Shown: positions 45,222-54,672, numbered from the stretch's first letter. The stretch: DNA of 64,000 nt from JAKAGZ01 sp963772675 (GCA_963772675.1 CAVYYF010000007.1:248001-312000), one strand, 5' to 3'. Notes: generated by a model not told the origin, from the letters alone. Numbers and translations are program-made.

Positions 45222-45878
45222 ATGAAAAAGAATTATTTAGTTGAGATAAAAAATTGCTATAATCTAACAGCCAAGGAATACTCTCAAAATTTTTTAGATG
45301 AATTAAACAGCAAACCATTTGATAGAAATATCTTAGATCGTTTTTCAGAAATGATTCCAAATAATTCATTAGTTTATGATTTGGGCTGTGGTTCTGGGCA
45401 AACAACAAAATACCTTTTTAATAAAAAAAGATTTAAAGTAATCGGTTTAGATCTTGCTGAAAAATCAGTTGCTTTGGCAAAGAAAAATTTTTCACAAATT
45501 GAGTTTAAAGTTGATAATATGCTTTCTTCAAAAATGATCTCATCTTCGGCAAATGGAATATTAGCATTTTACTCAATAGTACATTTTAATTATAAAGATG
45601 TTAAAATAGCATTTAATGAGTGGTATAGATTATTAAAAAATGGGAGTTATTGTTTGTTTAGCTTTCATATTGGGGATGAAATAATTAAAGTAAAAAATTT
45701 TTTAGAGGTAAAAGGTGCAAATGCAAGTTGGCGCTTTATGGACACTGATAAAATAATAGCACTATTAGAAAAAGTTGGTTTTAAGGTTATCGAGGCAATT
45801 ATTAGATATCCATATAAAGAAATCGAACATCAAAGTAAAAGAGCTTATATACTGATTAAAAAAGAAAAAGCAATATAA
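45222..45878 (+). CDS. Class I SAM-dependent methyltransferase
   Basis: 218 residues. The SAM motif LVYDLGCGSGQTTKYLF is at about 47-63, followed by FKVIGLDLAEKSVALAKKNF and LAFYSIVHFNYKDVKIAFNEWYRLLKNGSYCLFSFH. Substrate unknown; the layout resembles small-molecule methyltransferases. Very AT-rich compared with chromosomal genes nearby, with attC-like sites on both sides and the stop codon inside the second site, so it is probably an acquired cassette gene. Confidence 0.9.
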   Translation: MKKNYLVEIKNCYNLTAKEYSQNFLDELNSKPFDRNILDRFSEMIPNNSLVYDLGCGSGQTTKYLFNKKRFKVIGLDLAEKSVALAKKNFSQIEFKVDNMLSSKMISSSANGILAFYSIVHFNYKDVKIAFNEWYRLLKNGSYCLFSFHIGDEIIKVKNFLEVKGANASWRFMDTDKIIALLEKVGFKVIEAIIRYPYKEIEHQSKRAYILIKKEKAI

Positions 45879-46097
45879 CAAGCGCCTCAACGCCGACCGC
45901 CATTTTGGTTAGGCGATTTTATAATTTTTGGAATTTGATTTTTGTTTGAGATTTTGTTCTAAGTGTTCATTCTAATTAATTAACTTACAAACTGCACTTG
46001 CGAAAGCAAGTTAATCACAGTTTGCTTAACCTTTGGCAGTTACTTTTTAATTGGCATTCTTGTTCTGGGGCGCCGGTTATTTGCAACGCCGTTATAC
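45873..46097. repeat. attC-like recombination site 2
   Basis: ATATAACAAGCGCCTCAACG at 45873 and, at the other end, TTGCAACGCCGTTATAC (46081-46097), whose reverse complement starts GTATAACGGCGTTGCAA and so pairs with the first end. Length about 225 bases, long but within the range for attC sites. Compare AACAAGCCCATCAAGGCGAC in site 3. The HEPN-like gene starts 13 bases beyond. Confidence 0.5.
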
Positions 46098-46109
46098 ATT
46101 TTCAAATAT

Positions 46110-47183
46110 ATGTTTCCAATTGCAAACATAATATTCTATATAAATAATATTGGTGAAGAAGGTAGCCTTGACTACTATAATTCAATAAAGTGTTCTTTCA
46201 CCAGTAATATAGAGGATGATTTTTCTAAAACTGTTGTAAATGAAGGGGTAAGATTAACTTATTATTGTCCCAACAAAGATGAAATAGGGTTAATAATATT
46301 TATAAAATTTGTTGGAATTTATCAGACAGAGATTAATTATAGGTTTATATATGAAATAATTACTAAGATTATAAATTCATATAAAAACAAAAATATTCGA
46401 GACGTTGGACAAAAATATTCAAGCAAAATAGCAGTAAAATATTATGAAATAATTGCGTTAAAAGAAATCATATCACAATTAGAAAAGTATTATTCAAGAA
46501 TATTGGAAAATACTAAAGACAAGAATTACGATATTGACATAAATATTGAGCAAATAATAAGCAGAATAATAGATAACATTAGGCAAAATGAATATTTTTT
46601 AAAATGTCATCGAACTACAAAATTTCACGATATAGACATTAAGATTTGGGAAACCCGACAAGCTTTGGCTTGCAACTTAACTCTTACTGCAATTGTTATG
46701 TTAGGCGTAACACTTGAAGAATGCTTGAAGACAGTTTTGAAAAATGATTATGAACATCAAATACGAAAAACTCAAACCGGTGCTAATCTTACATTTTTAG
46801 CTAATGCAAGTTTACAAGCAGAAGAGAAATTTGGAGACTTACAACTTTATAAACTTATCGTTGCTTTACACGAAGCCAAATATATAGACGATGGAGAACG
46901 CGAACATCTTATACATATAAAAGATTATATAAGGAACGCTTTTATTCACTCTGATAAATCCAAAATATTTGATAAAAATAGAAAAGGCAGAGTTGATGGT
47001 TTTAAATTAGCAGATAATCAAATAAAGCACGTTGAAACACAGCAACTATCAATGTTGGAAATGAGTTTTGCTCAAGGTTTTATGCAAAAAAGATTAGCAG
47101 ATGATAATGCAAAAATTATCTTTTACGAAATAGAAGAATATATTTATACTATATCAAAAAGGTTTTGGGAAAAATGGGAATAA
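46110..47183 (+). CDS. HEPN-like protein of unknown function
   Basis: 357 residues, AT-rich. The N-terminal third is unrecognised. The C-terminal part is helical and has ALACNLTLTAIVMLGVTLEECLK, then a HEPN-type motif Arg275-x4-His280 (IRNAFIHSDKSKIF). In HEPN ribonucleases and toxins this Arg/His pair is catalytic. Such genes are common cassette or defence-island cargo. No antitoxin or MNT partner is visible nearby. RNA cleavage is inference; it may be a non-catalytic HEPN protein. Confidence 0.6.
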   Translation: MFPIANIIFYINNIGEEGSLDYYNSIKCSFTSNIEDDFSKTVVNEGVRLTYYCPNKDEIGLIIFIKFVGIYQTEINYRFIYEIITKIINSYKNKNIRDVGQKYSSKIAVKYYEIIALKEIISQLEKYYSRILENTKDKNYDIDINIEQIISRIIDNIRQNEYFLKCHRTTKFHDIDIKIWETRQALACNLTLTAIVMLGVTLEECLKTVLKNDYEHQIRKTQTGANLTFLANASLQAEEKFGDLQLYKLIVALHEAKYIDDGEREHLIHIKDYIRNAFIHSDKSKIFDKNRKGRVDGFKLADNQIKHVETQQLSMLEMSFAQGFMQKRLADDNAKIIFYEIEEYIYTISKRFWEKWE

Positions 47184-47186
47184 AAT

Positions 47187-47250
47187 GTATAACAAGCCCA
47201 TCAAGGCGACAGCGATTTCACTCTCGGCATTTTATAAATTTTTATTGTAG
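47187..47250. repeat. attC-like recombination site 3 (left part)
   Basis: GTATAACAAGCCCATCAAGG starts here, 3 bases after the HEPN-like stop codon, matching the start of site 2 (TATAACAAGCGCCTCAACG). The 3' core is not clear. The following GCGACAGCGATTTCACTCTCGGC may form the hairpin arm. Confidence 0.4.
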
Positions 47251-47315
47251 CCGTTCCGTTTCGGCAAACTTGTTCAAAGTAGTCGTATTAAATTAATAAA
47301 CTTTTAAAAATAAAT

Positions 47316-47362
47316 ATGCCCTGCTCTCAGTGGAGGGGTCTCTACCACCTTGAACAGGGCAT
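47316..47362 (-). terminator. Hairpin terminator after the multihaem cytochrome gene
   Basis: ATGCCCTG (47316-47323) pairs with CAGGGCAT (47355-47362), with an inner GTGG/CCAC pair and runs of A and T outside. It lies about 170 bases downstream of the cytochrome stop; the intervening 47374-47533 shows no gene. Confidence 0.75.
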
Positions 47363-47533
47363 TTTTAAGAAATCTTCTATTTCTTACTCCCCCCTTCACC
47401 CCTTTTGCTTCAGACTGTTATTATTGCTTACTTATTTCAGGTACGTGAAGCATTTTAAGCGCACCCAAACTCTTTAATTAGGAAGCGTTGCACCTGTCCC
47501 CCCAACAAGTGCAAGCTTCTTAAACTTATTATA

Positions 47534-49537
47534 CTATTTAAGCATTACCATTTTCTTTACAGAAACAAAATCACTTGCCTGAATTCTGTAAAGATAAATA
47601 CCTGATCCAACATTCTGACCTGATGAATTTTTGCCATTCCAGGTAACCGAATATTTACCACCGCTCATAGAGCTGTTAACCAAAGTGGTAACGAGTTTGC
47701 CTGTAATGTCATATACTTCAATTTTTACATTTCCTTCTTTAGGAATAGTATAATTGATAGTTGTAGTTGGGTTAAACGGATTAGGATAATTTTGTCCCAG
47801 TGAATAAACTTGTGGAACAGTATTATCAATCAGCTTAATGCCAGTTGTGGGATCAAGCTTCTGCAAAGTAACTGCTAATAGAGAATAGATATACTGTGGA
47901 TTATGAATACCCAAGCTCTTATCTTCAGTAACCATATCCCAGTTGAAATAAGCTTCAGCCTCAAGTAATGTCCAGGTTGAATCCGGGCCATTAGTATTTG
48001 GTAAATAAGTTGCTATTCTATCTAACAATCCCTGAATTTCAATCTGAAGCCCATTAGCCACTCCATCACCATCAAGATCTGCATTACCATTAACGTAGAA
48101 TTTCTTATCAGAGAATTTGGTCCCGATTGTACCATGGCATGGAGCACAAGCTGAAACATTATCATCGCCTGTTACCGGATCTACCATATTCAATGAGTGG
48201 GAACCAAATAATTGTCTTGTTGTACCGTCAGAATTAACACCCGCAGCTGACATATGACAATCTATACAGCCTTCAGCAGCCTGCATGTGAGGAGAGGTTG
48301 GGAATTTCCAACCAAACTGATATCCATTAGTACCTGCAACTATATCACCTTGTGGTCCGTGATGAGGTCCGTAATGTGATAAATTATTCAAATAATTATT
48401 CGTATAATCAACAGCCTCTACTCTTGACTGATGACAATTCATGCAAAGGGCTCCTGCACCTATGTTTGATTCTGTAACACCATTAGCAAAAGTAACAGTT
48501 GCTGTTCTTAACTGAAATTCATTTGTTGCATCATGCGGATCGTGACAAACAGCACAGGCAATTTTTTGTACGGCTGGTGCACTAGTTAATGCGGTTTTAC
48601 CACCTTTAATCCATGAAACAAATCCTGAGCCGCTATGACACGGTGCACAGCTAGTACTGCTGCCTCTTGCAAGGGTCGTTGGGTTTGCATGTACTGAAGC
48701 ATAATACTGTTCTGAATAAAATTCGTGAGCTCCGGTAGCATCGTGGCAATATCCGCAAAGTTCAGGTGATAATGATACTGACATTTTATCAGGAGCTCCA
48801 TAGTGCATATTTCCAGGTCCGTGGCAAGCTTCACATTGAACGTTAGCTAATGCCATGGCCTGAGGATAAGCAGCCTTCATTGAATCATTCATTCCTGGCT
48901 GTAAGACTGTGGGGAATACAAATGGATAATCATCAAACCCACCATTTGTTGCAAGAGTATCATAACCGGTTGTATGACACTGTAAACAACTTTCGCCAAA
49001 ATGAGAGCCAAAAACACCGTCTAATCCATTCGAAGTTGCAGTAGAATGAGCTGTGCCCTGCCAATTGGAAAATAGAGGAACTCCCTGAGGCACAAAAGCA
49101 CCGTTGTGACATACATAACAGGCACCTGTTTCATAACCTACAAAAAGTGCTGAGTTGATTGTGATGGTATCCTTAAGGCTTCCATCAGCGACTACAATTT
49201 TATATGTTCCAACTTTATCCGGATTAAAAAAGATAACCTGGTTGGAAGTATCAATGTCATTTGTAGCTCCAAAGGCAGTTACAGAACCGGCTGGCTTTGA
49301 TATAAATGTCCAGACAGGGGTATTCAATTTTGCTGAGCTAGTAACTTCCAAATACACTTTTGATTGGTTACCAACATTTTGTAAGCCTGTATACCAACTG
49401 TCAAAATAATGTGCGACTGAATCCTCTTCTACTGCTCTTGGTGATACACCAAATGTACGAACTGAAATGCTTTGCGCATAATTCATAGCCGTACACATAA
49501 AGAGCGTAAGAATAATATAAAGAACCATTTTTTTCAT
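47534..49537 (-). CDS. Extracellular nine-haem c-type cytochrome with T9SS sorting domain
   Basis: 667 residues. Signal peptide (MKKMVLYIILTLFMCTAMNYAQS). Nine CxxCH haem sites are visible: CYVCH, CLQCH, CEACH, CGYCH, CAPCH, CAVCH, CMNCH, CIDCH and CAPCH. Other histidines such as SHFGESC and HYGPHHGPQ could be distal ligands. The C terminus is a T9SS sorting domain (NYPNPFNPTTTINY, GSGIYLYRIQASDFVSVKKM), so the protein is surface-bound or released. It is a likely extracellular electron-transfer protein. Upstream by 41 bases is a receiver gene; the divergent kinase-regulator pair probably controls it. Confidence 0.93.
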   Translation of the reverse strand: MKKMVLYIILTLFMCTAMNYAQSISVRTFGVSPRAVEEDSVAHYFDSWYTGLQNVGNQSKVYLEVTSSAKLNTPVWTFISKPAGSVTAFGATNDIDTSNQVIFFNPDKVGTYKIVVADGSLKDTITINSALFVGYETGACYVCHNGAFVPQGVPLFSNWQGTAHSTATSNGLDGVFGSHFGESCLQCHTTGYDTLATNGGFDDYPFVFPTVLQPGMNDSMKAAYPQAMALANVQCEACHGPGNMHYGAPDKMSVSLSPELCGYCHDATGAHEFYSEQYYASVHANPTTLARGSSTSCAPCHSGSGFVSWIKGGKTALTSAPAVQKIACAVCHDPHDATNEFQLRTATVTFANGVTESNIGAGALCMNCHQSRVEAVDYTNNYLNNLSHYGPHHGPQGDIVAGTNGYQFGWKFPTSPHMQAAEGCIDCHMSAAGVNSDGTTRQLFGSHSLNMVDPVTGDDNVSACAPCHGTIGTKFSDKKFYVNGNADLDGDGVANGLQIEIQGLLDRIATYLPNTNGPDSTWTLLEAEAYFNWDMVTEDKSLGIHNPQYIYSLLAVTLQKLDPTTGIKLIDNTVPQVYSLGQNYPNPFNPTTTINYTIPKEGNVKIEVYDITGKLVTTLVNSSMSGGKYSVTWNGKNSSGQNVGSGIYLYRIQASDFVSVKKMVMLK

Positions 49538-49578
49538 TTTACATATCCTTCTGTTTTTGTGTTGTGTAAATCATTTAA

Positions 49579-49956
49579 TTAGTCAGATACTTTTATCTTA
49601 GTTAAAGATGCTATTAAATCCCTCATATCATTAACGTCTACGGGCTTAATTGCATAATATTGAATTCCAAGTGGACTTATTTCCCGTCCCAGTTCATAGC
49701 TTTCGTCCGAAGTAATAAATATTGTAGAGACCTTGGTCAAAACATTTTTTATCGAACTAACAATTCTTCCTGAAATCGGTCGGAGAAAATCATCATCAAC
49801 TATCATCAGGGTTGGATGGTTATGTATAGCGAAAGACATAACATCGAGGGGATCATTACTTTCATTAAACACTACAATATTTTCTGAAGAAAACATATCA
49901 GTTTTTTTTATTTGCTCAATCAGGTTTGAATCCCCGGAAATAAGTAATATTTTCAT
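49579..49956 (-). CDS. Stand-alone receiver-domain protein (atypical)
   Basis: 125 residues, one receiver fold. The phosphorylation strand MIVDDDF and the late FITSDES and AIKPVDV (Thr/Ser and Lys) are present, but the usual Asp-Asp pair of the first loop is reduced to one Asp (ISGDSN), so phosphorylation may be weak or altered. It is the first gene of the operon with the multihaem cytochrome and is divergent from the haem-sensing kinase. It could be a phosphate sink or partner of the kinase; inference. Confidence 0.8.
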   Translation of the reverse strand: MKILLISGDSNLIEQIKKTDMFSSENIVVFNESNDPLDVMSFAIHNHPTLMIVDDDFLRPISGRIVSSIKNVLTKVSTIFITSDESYELGREISPLGIQYYAIKPVDVNDMRDLIASLTKIKVSD

Positions 49957-50095
49957 AGCTTTCCTTTATCAATCAATGTGCCAGTTAAATTATCATCAAA
50001 TAAAGCAAGGAAGTTTGATCTAAACTGATAATTCAGCCTATATTAAAAGGATTTGTATCTTGAGCAGAATTGAAAAGTAAGTTCGATAAATCAAA

Positions 50096-50149
50096 AGTGT
50101 GATTTAAATGTCACACTGTGACTTTTGTAGGACTACATATTAACGTAGT
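50096..50149. promoter_or_regulatory. Two palindromes with 8-bp spacers in the divergent control region
   Basis: AGTGTGA (50096-50102) with TCACACT (50111-50117), spacer of 8; and ACTAC (50132-50136) with GTAGT (50145-50149), spacer of 8. Both lie between the receiver/cytochrome operon and the kinase operon. The first resembles but does not equal a CRP/FNR-type site (TGTGA-N8-TCACA rather than N6). No sigma-54 box was found by eye. Confidence 0.4.
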
Positions 50150-50262
50150 TTTTTGCAACAATATTGATTAATTTTGTAGAAAAATTAAATACTTTTTCTT
50201 ATCCTGTCAGAGGGGCTTAGGGGTTTACAAAATGTTTTACAAGTCGATGAGCAGATCCAAAA

Positions 50263-51732
50263 ATGTTCAGAACAATTAGAAGCAAATTTATTTTTCTCTC
50301 TATAGCAATCATTGTGACAGGTGTTGTAATAGGTAACATATTAATCATCACTCAGCTGAAGGAAAATTTCCACAAACAAACATCTTTAATGCTTGAAACA
50401 ACCTTGGATATTTTCCGCCAGGGACTTAATACTGAAATGATGATGAATAAAGACAAAAATATTCAACACATTCTAGATGAACTTTCTAAGAATGATCATA
50501 TAGACCATATCAGAATTATTGATCCAAGCGGATTGATAAGATTCGCATCAACCAGAATGGAAAGAAACAAATATATTTCAGATATTTCACCGGATCACAT
50601 TGATATTAAGAATATAAAAAAAAGGACCATAACTGCTTCCCCGGATAATTATATTTATTCAGCCTCTGAACCAATATTAAATGCTCAACAATGCAGGACT
50701 TGCCACGGTACCAAAAGTGTTATTGCTTACCTTGATGTAGATACAAATCTAAGAGATGCTGAGAATAAATTTTATGAAGGTACTTTAACCATTATACTCA
50801 TTACTGTAATTATAATTACGTTACTAACCTTTTCTTTTTATGGACTTTTTAACCAACTAATCAACAAACCATTATCAAAGTTCATAAACGCACTCAATAA
50901 GGTTAAAGAAGGGGCCCTGGATATTGTTTTACCGCAAAACCGTAGTGATGAGTTTGCCATACTTAATTCTAATTTCAATAATATGGTAAACAAATTAAGA
51001 GAATCTAAAACTAGGATAGAAGAACTACATGCTGAACAACTACAGAGGGCAGATAGATTAGTTACACTCGGTGAGTTGACAGCTGAAATGGCACACGATA
51101 TTAATAATCATACCGCAATCATAATGTCAAGAGCTGATTACCTGAACCTTGAAACTACAACAGACAAAAAGATTAGTGATTATTCTGAAGACCTAAATAC
51201 AATTTTATACCAGTCAAACCAGGTTTCAAAAATTACAGGCACTATTCTAAGACACAGCAAAAAATATCCTAAACTAAACCAGAAAATTGACCTTGTAAGC
51301 ACAGTGGTTGACTGTCTTAATATTCTAAATCCTTTAATAGTAAAAAATAAAATAATCGTCACAAAAAAAATCCCTGGCAACAGTGTAATAATTTTAGGGG
51401 ATCAGCTTGATATTGAGCAGGCAATCATGAATTTATTAACAAACGCTTTTGATGCAATCGAAAATGACGGCAGGATTGAAATTGTCGTCGACAAAAATAG
51501 TGACGGTAAAATTGTACTTAGTATCAACGATAACGGCAGTGGCATTGAACCATCCGTATTGGATCAAATCTTTCAGCCCTTTTTTACGACAAAGAGTATT
51601 GAAAGAGGTACAGGCCTTGGATTATACATTGTTAAGAAAATATGTGACAACCATTCAGCGGAAATAACCTGTAAAAGTGAGCCGGGTATCGGGACCACTT
51701 TTACAATACAATTTAAGGGCAATAACATATGA
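50263..51732 (+). CDS. Sensor histidine kinase with periplasmic CxxCH haem motif
   Basis: 489 residues. Two membrane helices (about 10-30 and 170-195) enclose a periplasmic sensor of about 140 residues containing Cys144-Arg-Thr-Cys147-His148 (QQCRTCHGTKS), a covalent c-type haem site near its end. HAMP follows, then the histidine box (LTAEMAHDINNHTAI) and an ATPase domain (DNGSGI, GTGLGLYIVKKI). It would sense redox state or a haem ligand. It overlaps the NtrC-type regulator gene (ATGA at 51729). Confidence 0.9.
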   Translation: MFRTIRSKFIFLSIAIIVTGVVIGNILIITQLKENFHKQTSLMLETTLDIFRQGLNTEMMMNKDKNIQHILDELSKNDHIDHIRIIDPSGLIRFASTRMERNKYISDISPDHIDIKNIKKRTITASPDNYIYSASEPILNAQQCRTCHGTKSVIAYLDVDTNLRDAENKFYEGTLTIILITVIIITLLTFSFYGLFNQLINKPLSKFINALNKVKEGALDIVLPQNRSDEFAILNSNFNNMVNKLRESKTRIEELHAEQLQRADRLVTLGELTAEMAHDINNHTAIIMSRADYLNLETTTDKKISDYSEDLNTILYQSNQVSKITGTILRHSKKYPKLNQKIDLVSTVVDCLNILNPLIVKNKIIVTKKIPGNSVIILGDQLDIEQAIMNLLTNAFDAIENDGRIEIVVDKNSDGKIVLSINDNGSGIEPSVLDQIFQPFFTTKSIERGTGLGLYIVKKICDNHSAEITCKSEPGIGTTFTIQFKGNNI

Positions 51733-53096
51733 AAAAGATATTGGTTATAGATGATGAACCTGAAATGCTAAATAGTCTTGAAAAGATTTTATCTTATAGA
51801 AAAGATTTTGAAATTGAGTTAAGTAATAATTCGGTTAAAGCAAAAGAGTTGGTCACCACAAAAAGTTACGATATAATAATAACAGACTTGAAAATGAAGG
51901 AAGTTTCCGGAATTGATATTCTTAAGGCTGCCATAAAAAAACATCCGTATGCTTTAGTAATAATTATCTCAGGCTATGGTACAATCGAAGCAAGCGTGGA
52001 AGCTATCAAGGAAGGTGCATTTGACTTTATAGAAAAACCTTTTACTTCCAAAGTATTGTTCGACTCTATTGACAGGGCTCTGCAAAAATCCGTAGATAGT
52101 CATGTAAAACAAGGGAATGAATTTATAAAGGTTTCAGGATTCATATATAAAAGCCAGAAGATTGAAGATGTTATTAAGCTTGTTAAGAAAGTTGCCCCCG
52201 GCAATTTCAATATATTGGTTACCGGAGAAAGCGGAACAGGAAAGGAATTGATAGCACGTGCTATTCACGATCTTAGCAAAAGAAGAGATAATCCATTTGT
52301 GCCGGTAAATTGCGGTGCATTACCCGAATATTTATTTGAGAGTGAAATATTCGGACATGAAAGAGGTGCCTTCACCGGAGCCGTAAGGAAAAAACTAGGA
52401 CTCCTTGAATTTGCAAATCATGGTACCTTCTTTTTTGATGAGATTGGTGATATGAGCCAGAACCTGCAGGTCAAATTACTAAGAATGCTGGAAGACAAAA
52501 AAATCAGGAGGGTTGGCGGTGAGGAAGAAATTGAAATAAATGTACGTATCATTGCTGCAACTAATAAAAATTTAGCTAATGCTGTGGCTGACAAAAAATT
52601 CAGAGAGGACCTTTATTATAGGCTAAATACAATCCAGATAGAAATCCCCCCACTTCGGGACAGGCCAGATGATATTATGCCGTTAGCTAATTATTTTATT
52701 TCAAATTTGTGCTCAATGGAGGATAGTGAACAAAAAGGGTTTTCAAAGGAAGTAGAGGAAATACTAAAAAAATACAGCTGGCCAGGGAATGTGAGAGAGT
52801 TACAAAATATATTAAACAGAGCTTTCTTTTTAAGTTCTTCTTCAATAATTCAAAGAGAAAACCTTCCGTTGGAACTGGACACTGGAGATAAAAGACTCAA
52901 TGAAGAATTTTTGTCACCGGGATATAAGGAAGCCAAGGATAAAATGATTGAAAAATTTGAACTTGAATATCTGACACATCATTTGAAGCTCAACAAAGGT
53001 AATATAACAAAGACCGCCGAAAATTGTGGACTTGACAGGCGCTCTATACACCGCTTAATTAATAAATACAATATTATTTATAAAGACGAAGAATAA
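51729..53096 (+). CDS. Sigma-54-dependent NtrC-family response regulator
   Basis: 455 residues. Receiver domain with phospho-acceptor Asp53 (DIIITDLKM). AAA+ domain: Walker A GESGTGKELIARAIH, ERGAFTGAVRK (sigma-54 contact loop), Walker B FFFDEIGDM and arginine finger region. C-terminal Fis-type helix-turn-helix: GNITKTAENCGLDRRSIHRLINKY. It shares its start codon with the kinase stop, so it is the output partner. It likely activates sigma-54 promoters, possibly for the multihaem cytochrome; target sites were not identified. Confidence 0.95.
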   Translation: MKKILVIDDEPEMLNSLEKILSYRKDFEIELSNNSVKAKELVTTKSYDIIITDLKMKEVSGIDILKAAIKKHPYALVIIISGYGTIEASVEAIKEGAFDFIEKPFTSKVLFDSIDRALQKSVDSHVKQGNEFIKVSGFIYKSQKIEDVIKLVKKVAPGNFNILVTGESGTGKELIARAIHDLSKRRDNPFVPVNCGALPEYLFESEIFGHERGAFTGAVRKKLGLLEFANHGTFFFDEIGDMSQNLQVKLLRMLEDKKIRRVGGEEEIEINVRIIAATNKNLANAVADKKFREDLYYRLNTIQIEIPPLRDRPDDIMPLANYFISNLCSMEDSEQKGFSKEVEEILKKYSWPGNVRELQNILNRAFFLSSSSIIQRENLPLELDTGDKRLNEEFLSPGYKEAKDKMIEKFELEYLTHHLKLNKGNITKTAENCGLDRRSIHRLINKYNIIYKDEE

Positions 53097-53197
53097 AGTC
53101 ACCCTTCCCTATCATTAAAAATTGGATACTAAATCAGGAAATATTTAAGTTGTTATAATTGATAATTGATCTGTACACAAATATTGTGAGGTAAGTA

Positions 53198-54593
53198 ATG
53201 TTCGATGCAAAAATATATGTTCAAAGGAGGAAAACTTTAAGGAAAAGGGTTGGCTCGGGCTTTATACTTTTGCTGGGAAATGAAGAAGCCCCGATGAACT
53301 ATACTGATAACCAATATGCTTTCAGGCAGGACAGCACATTTTTATACTATTTTGGAATAGATCACCCAGGTATTGCAGCAGCAATAGATGTTGACGAAAA
53401 CAAAGAATACATTTTTGGAAATGATGTTACCATAGACGATATAGTATGGATGGGACCTCAGCCGACTATTTCTGAAAGGGCTAAAGAAGTTGGAGTAAGA
53501 AAAACCGGGTCTCTTGCCGAAATGGAAAGTCTGATAAAGAATGTTCTGGCTCAGGGACGGCAGGTACATTACCTCCCTCAATACAGAGCATTCAATATTT
53601 TAAAGATTGAGCATCTGCTCGGAATTCATCCCAAAAGGATGAAAGAATATTCTTCAGAAGAATTAATTCTTGCAGTTGCAGAACAGAGAGTAAAGAAGGC
53701 TCCGGAAGAAATCAGGGAAATTGTAAAAGCTCTCGATGTCGCTTATGAAATGCAGACTACAGCAATGAAATTAGTCAGGCCCGGTATAAATGAAAGAGAG
53801 ATTGCAGGAGTAATGGAGGGGATTGCAATTGCCGGAGGTGGAAGATTATCTTTTCCGACTATTTTTTCAAAAAACGGACAAACACTTCACAATCATTTCC
53901 AGGGAAATAGATTAAAAGCAGGAGACATAGTAGTCAATGATTCAGGTGCAGAAACTGCAATGCATTACGCGAGCGATATAACCAGGACATTTCCTGTTAG
54001 CGGCAAGTTTACAAATATTCAAAAGGAAATTTATCAAATTGTTCTGGATATGCAGTTAAAAGCAATCAAGGCTATCAAACCGGGAATTACTTACCGATCT
54101 GTTCATCTTGAATCCGCAAGAGTTCTTGTTGAAAGATTTAAAAGAACTTGGACTTATGAAAGGTAGCGTTGATGAAGCAGTTAGTCAGGGTGCACACGCT
54201 CTTTTCTTTCCCCATGGTCTTGGACATTTAATGGGCCTTGATGTCCACGATATGGAAAACTTAGGCGAAGCACATACAGGCTACGATGGAAAAACAAAAA
54301 GAAGCTCTCAGTTTGGCCTGGCTTATTTAAGATTTGGAAAGAAAATGGAACCCGGAGTTGTACTGACTGTTGAACCGGGAATTTATTTTATTCCTGAATT
54401 AATCGATAAATGGAAAAGAGAAAAGAAATTCAAAGAGTTTATAAATTATGACAAAGTCCTGAAGCATAAATCATTCGGTGGAATCAGAATTGAGGATGAT
54501 ATTGTTGTCACTACAAAGGGCAGTAAAGTACTAGGGAAGCCAATCCCAAAAACGGTTAAGGAAGTTGAGAAACTTGCTTCAATTCGGAAATAA
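53198..54593 (+). pseudogene. Xaa-Pro aminopeptidase / prolidase (M24B), frameshifted
   Basis: The frame from 53198 covers the N-terminal creatinase-like domain (FDAKIYVQRRKTLRKRVG) and half the metallopeptidase fold. It goes wrong at the A run 54140-54143 and stops at 54166; removing one A gives a continuous protein FKELGLMKGSVDEAV to 54593 (about 464 residues). All five metal ligands are then present: Asp in VVNDSGAE and ASDITRTF, His in HGLGHLMGLDVHD, Glu in LTVEPGIYF and IRIEDDIVVT. It removes N-terminal residues before proline in peptides. First gene of the proline/hydroxyproline operon. Confidence 0.9.
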
Positions 54594-54672
54594 TTTTCCT
54601 TAGTTTTCGGGTTTCATTAATTTTGGATTCTGGAATTCAAATCTCGTATTGTCTATTAAAGGAGAACTATAG

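Noticed and set aside
50041..50262. Sigma-54 promoter for the cytochrome or kinase operon
   Set aside because: No TGGC-N9-TTGC type box was found by eye on either strand in the divergent region, so control by the NtrC-type regulator is only inferred.
53198..54593. Two separate M24 peptidase genes
   Set aside because: Metal ligands are split between the two frames and the overlap is explained by one extra A at 54140-54143, so it is one frameshifted gene.
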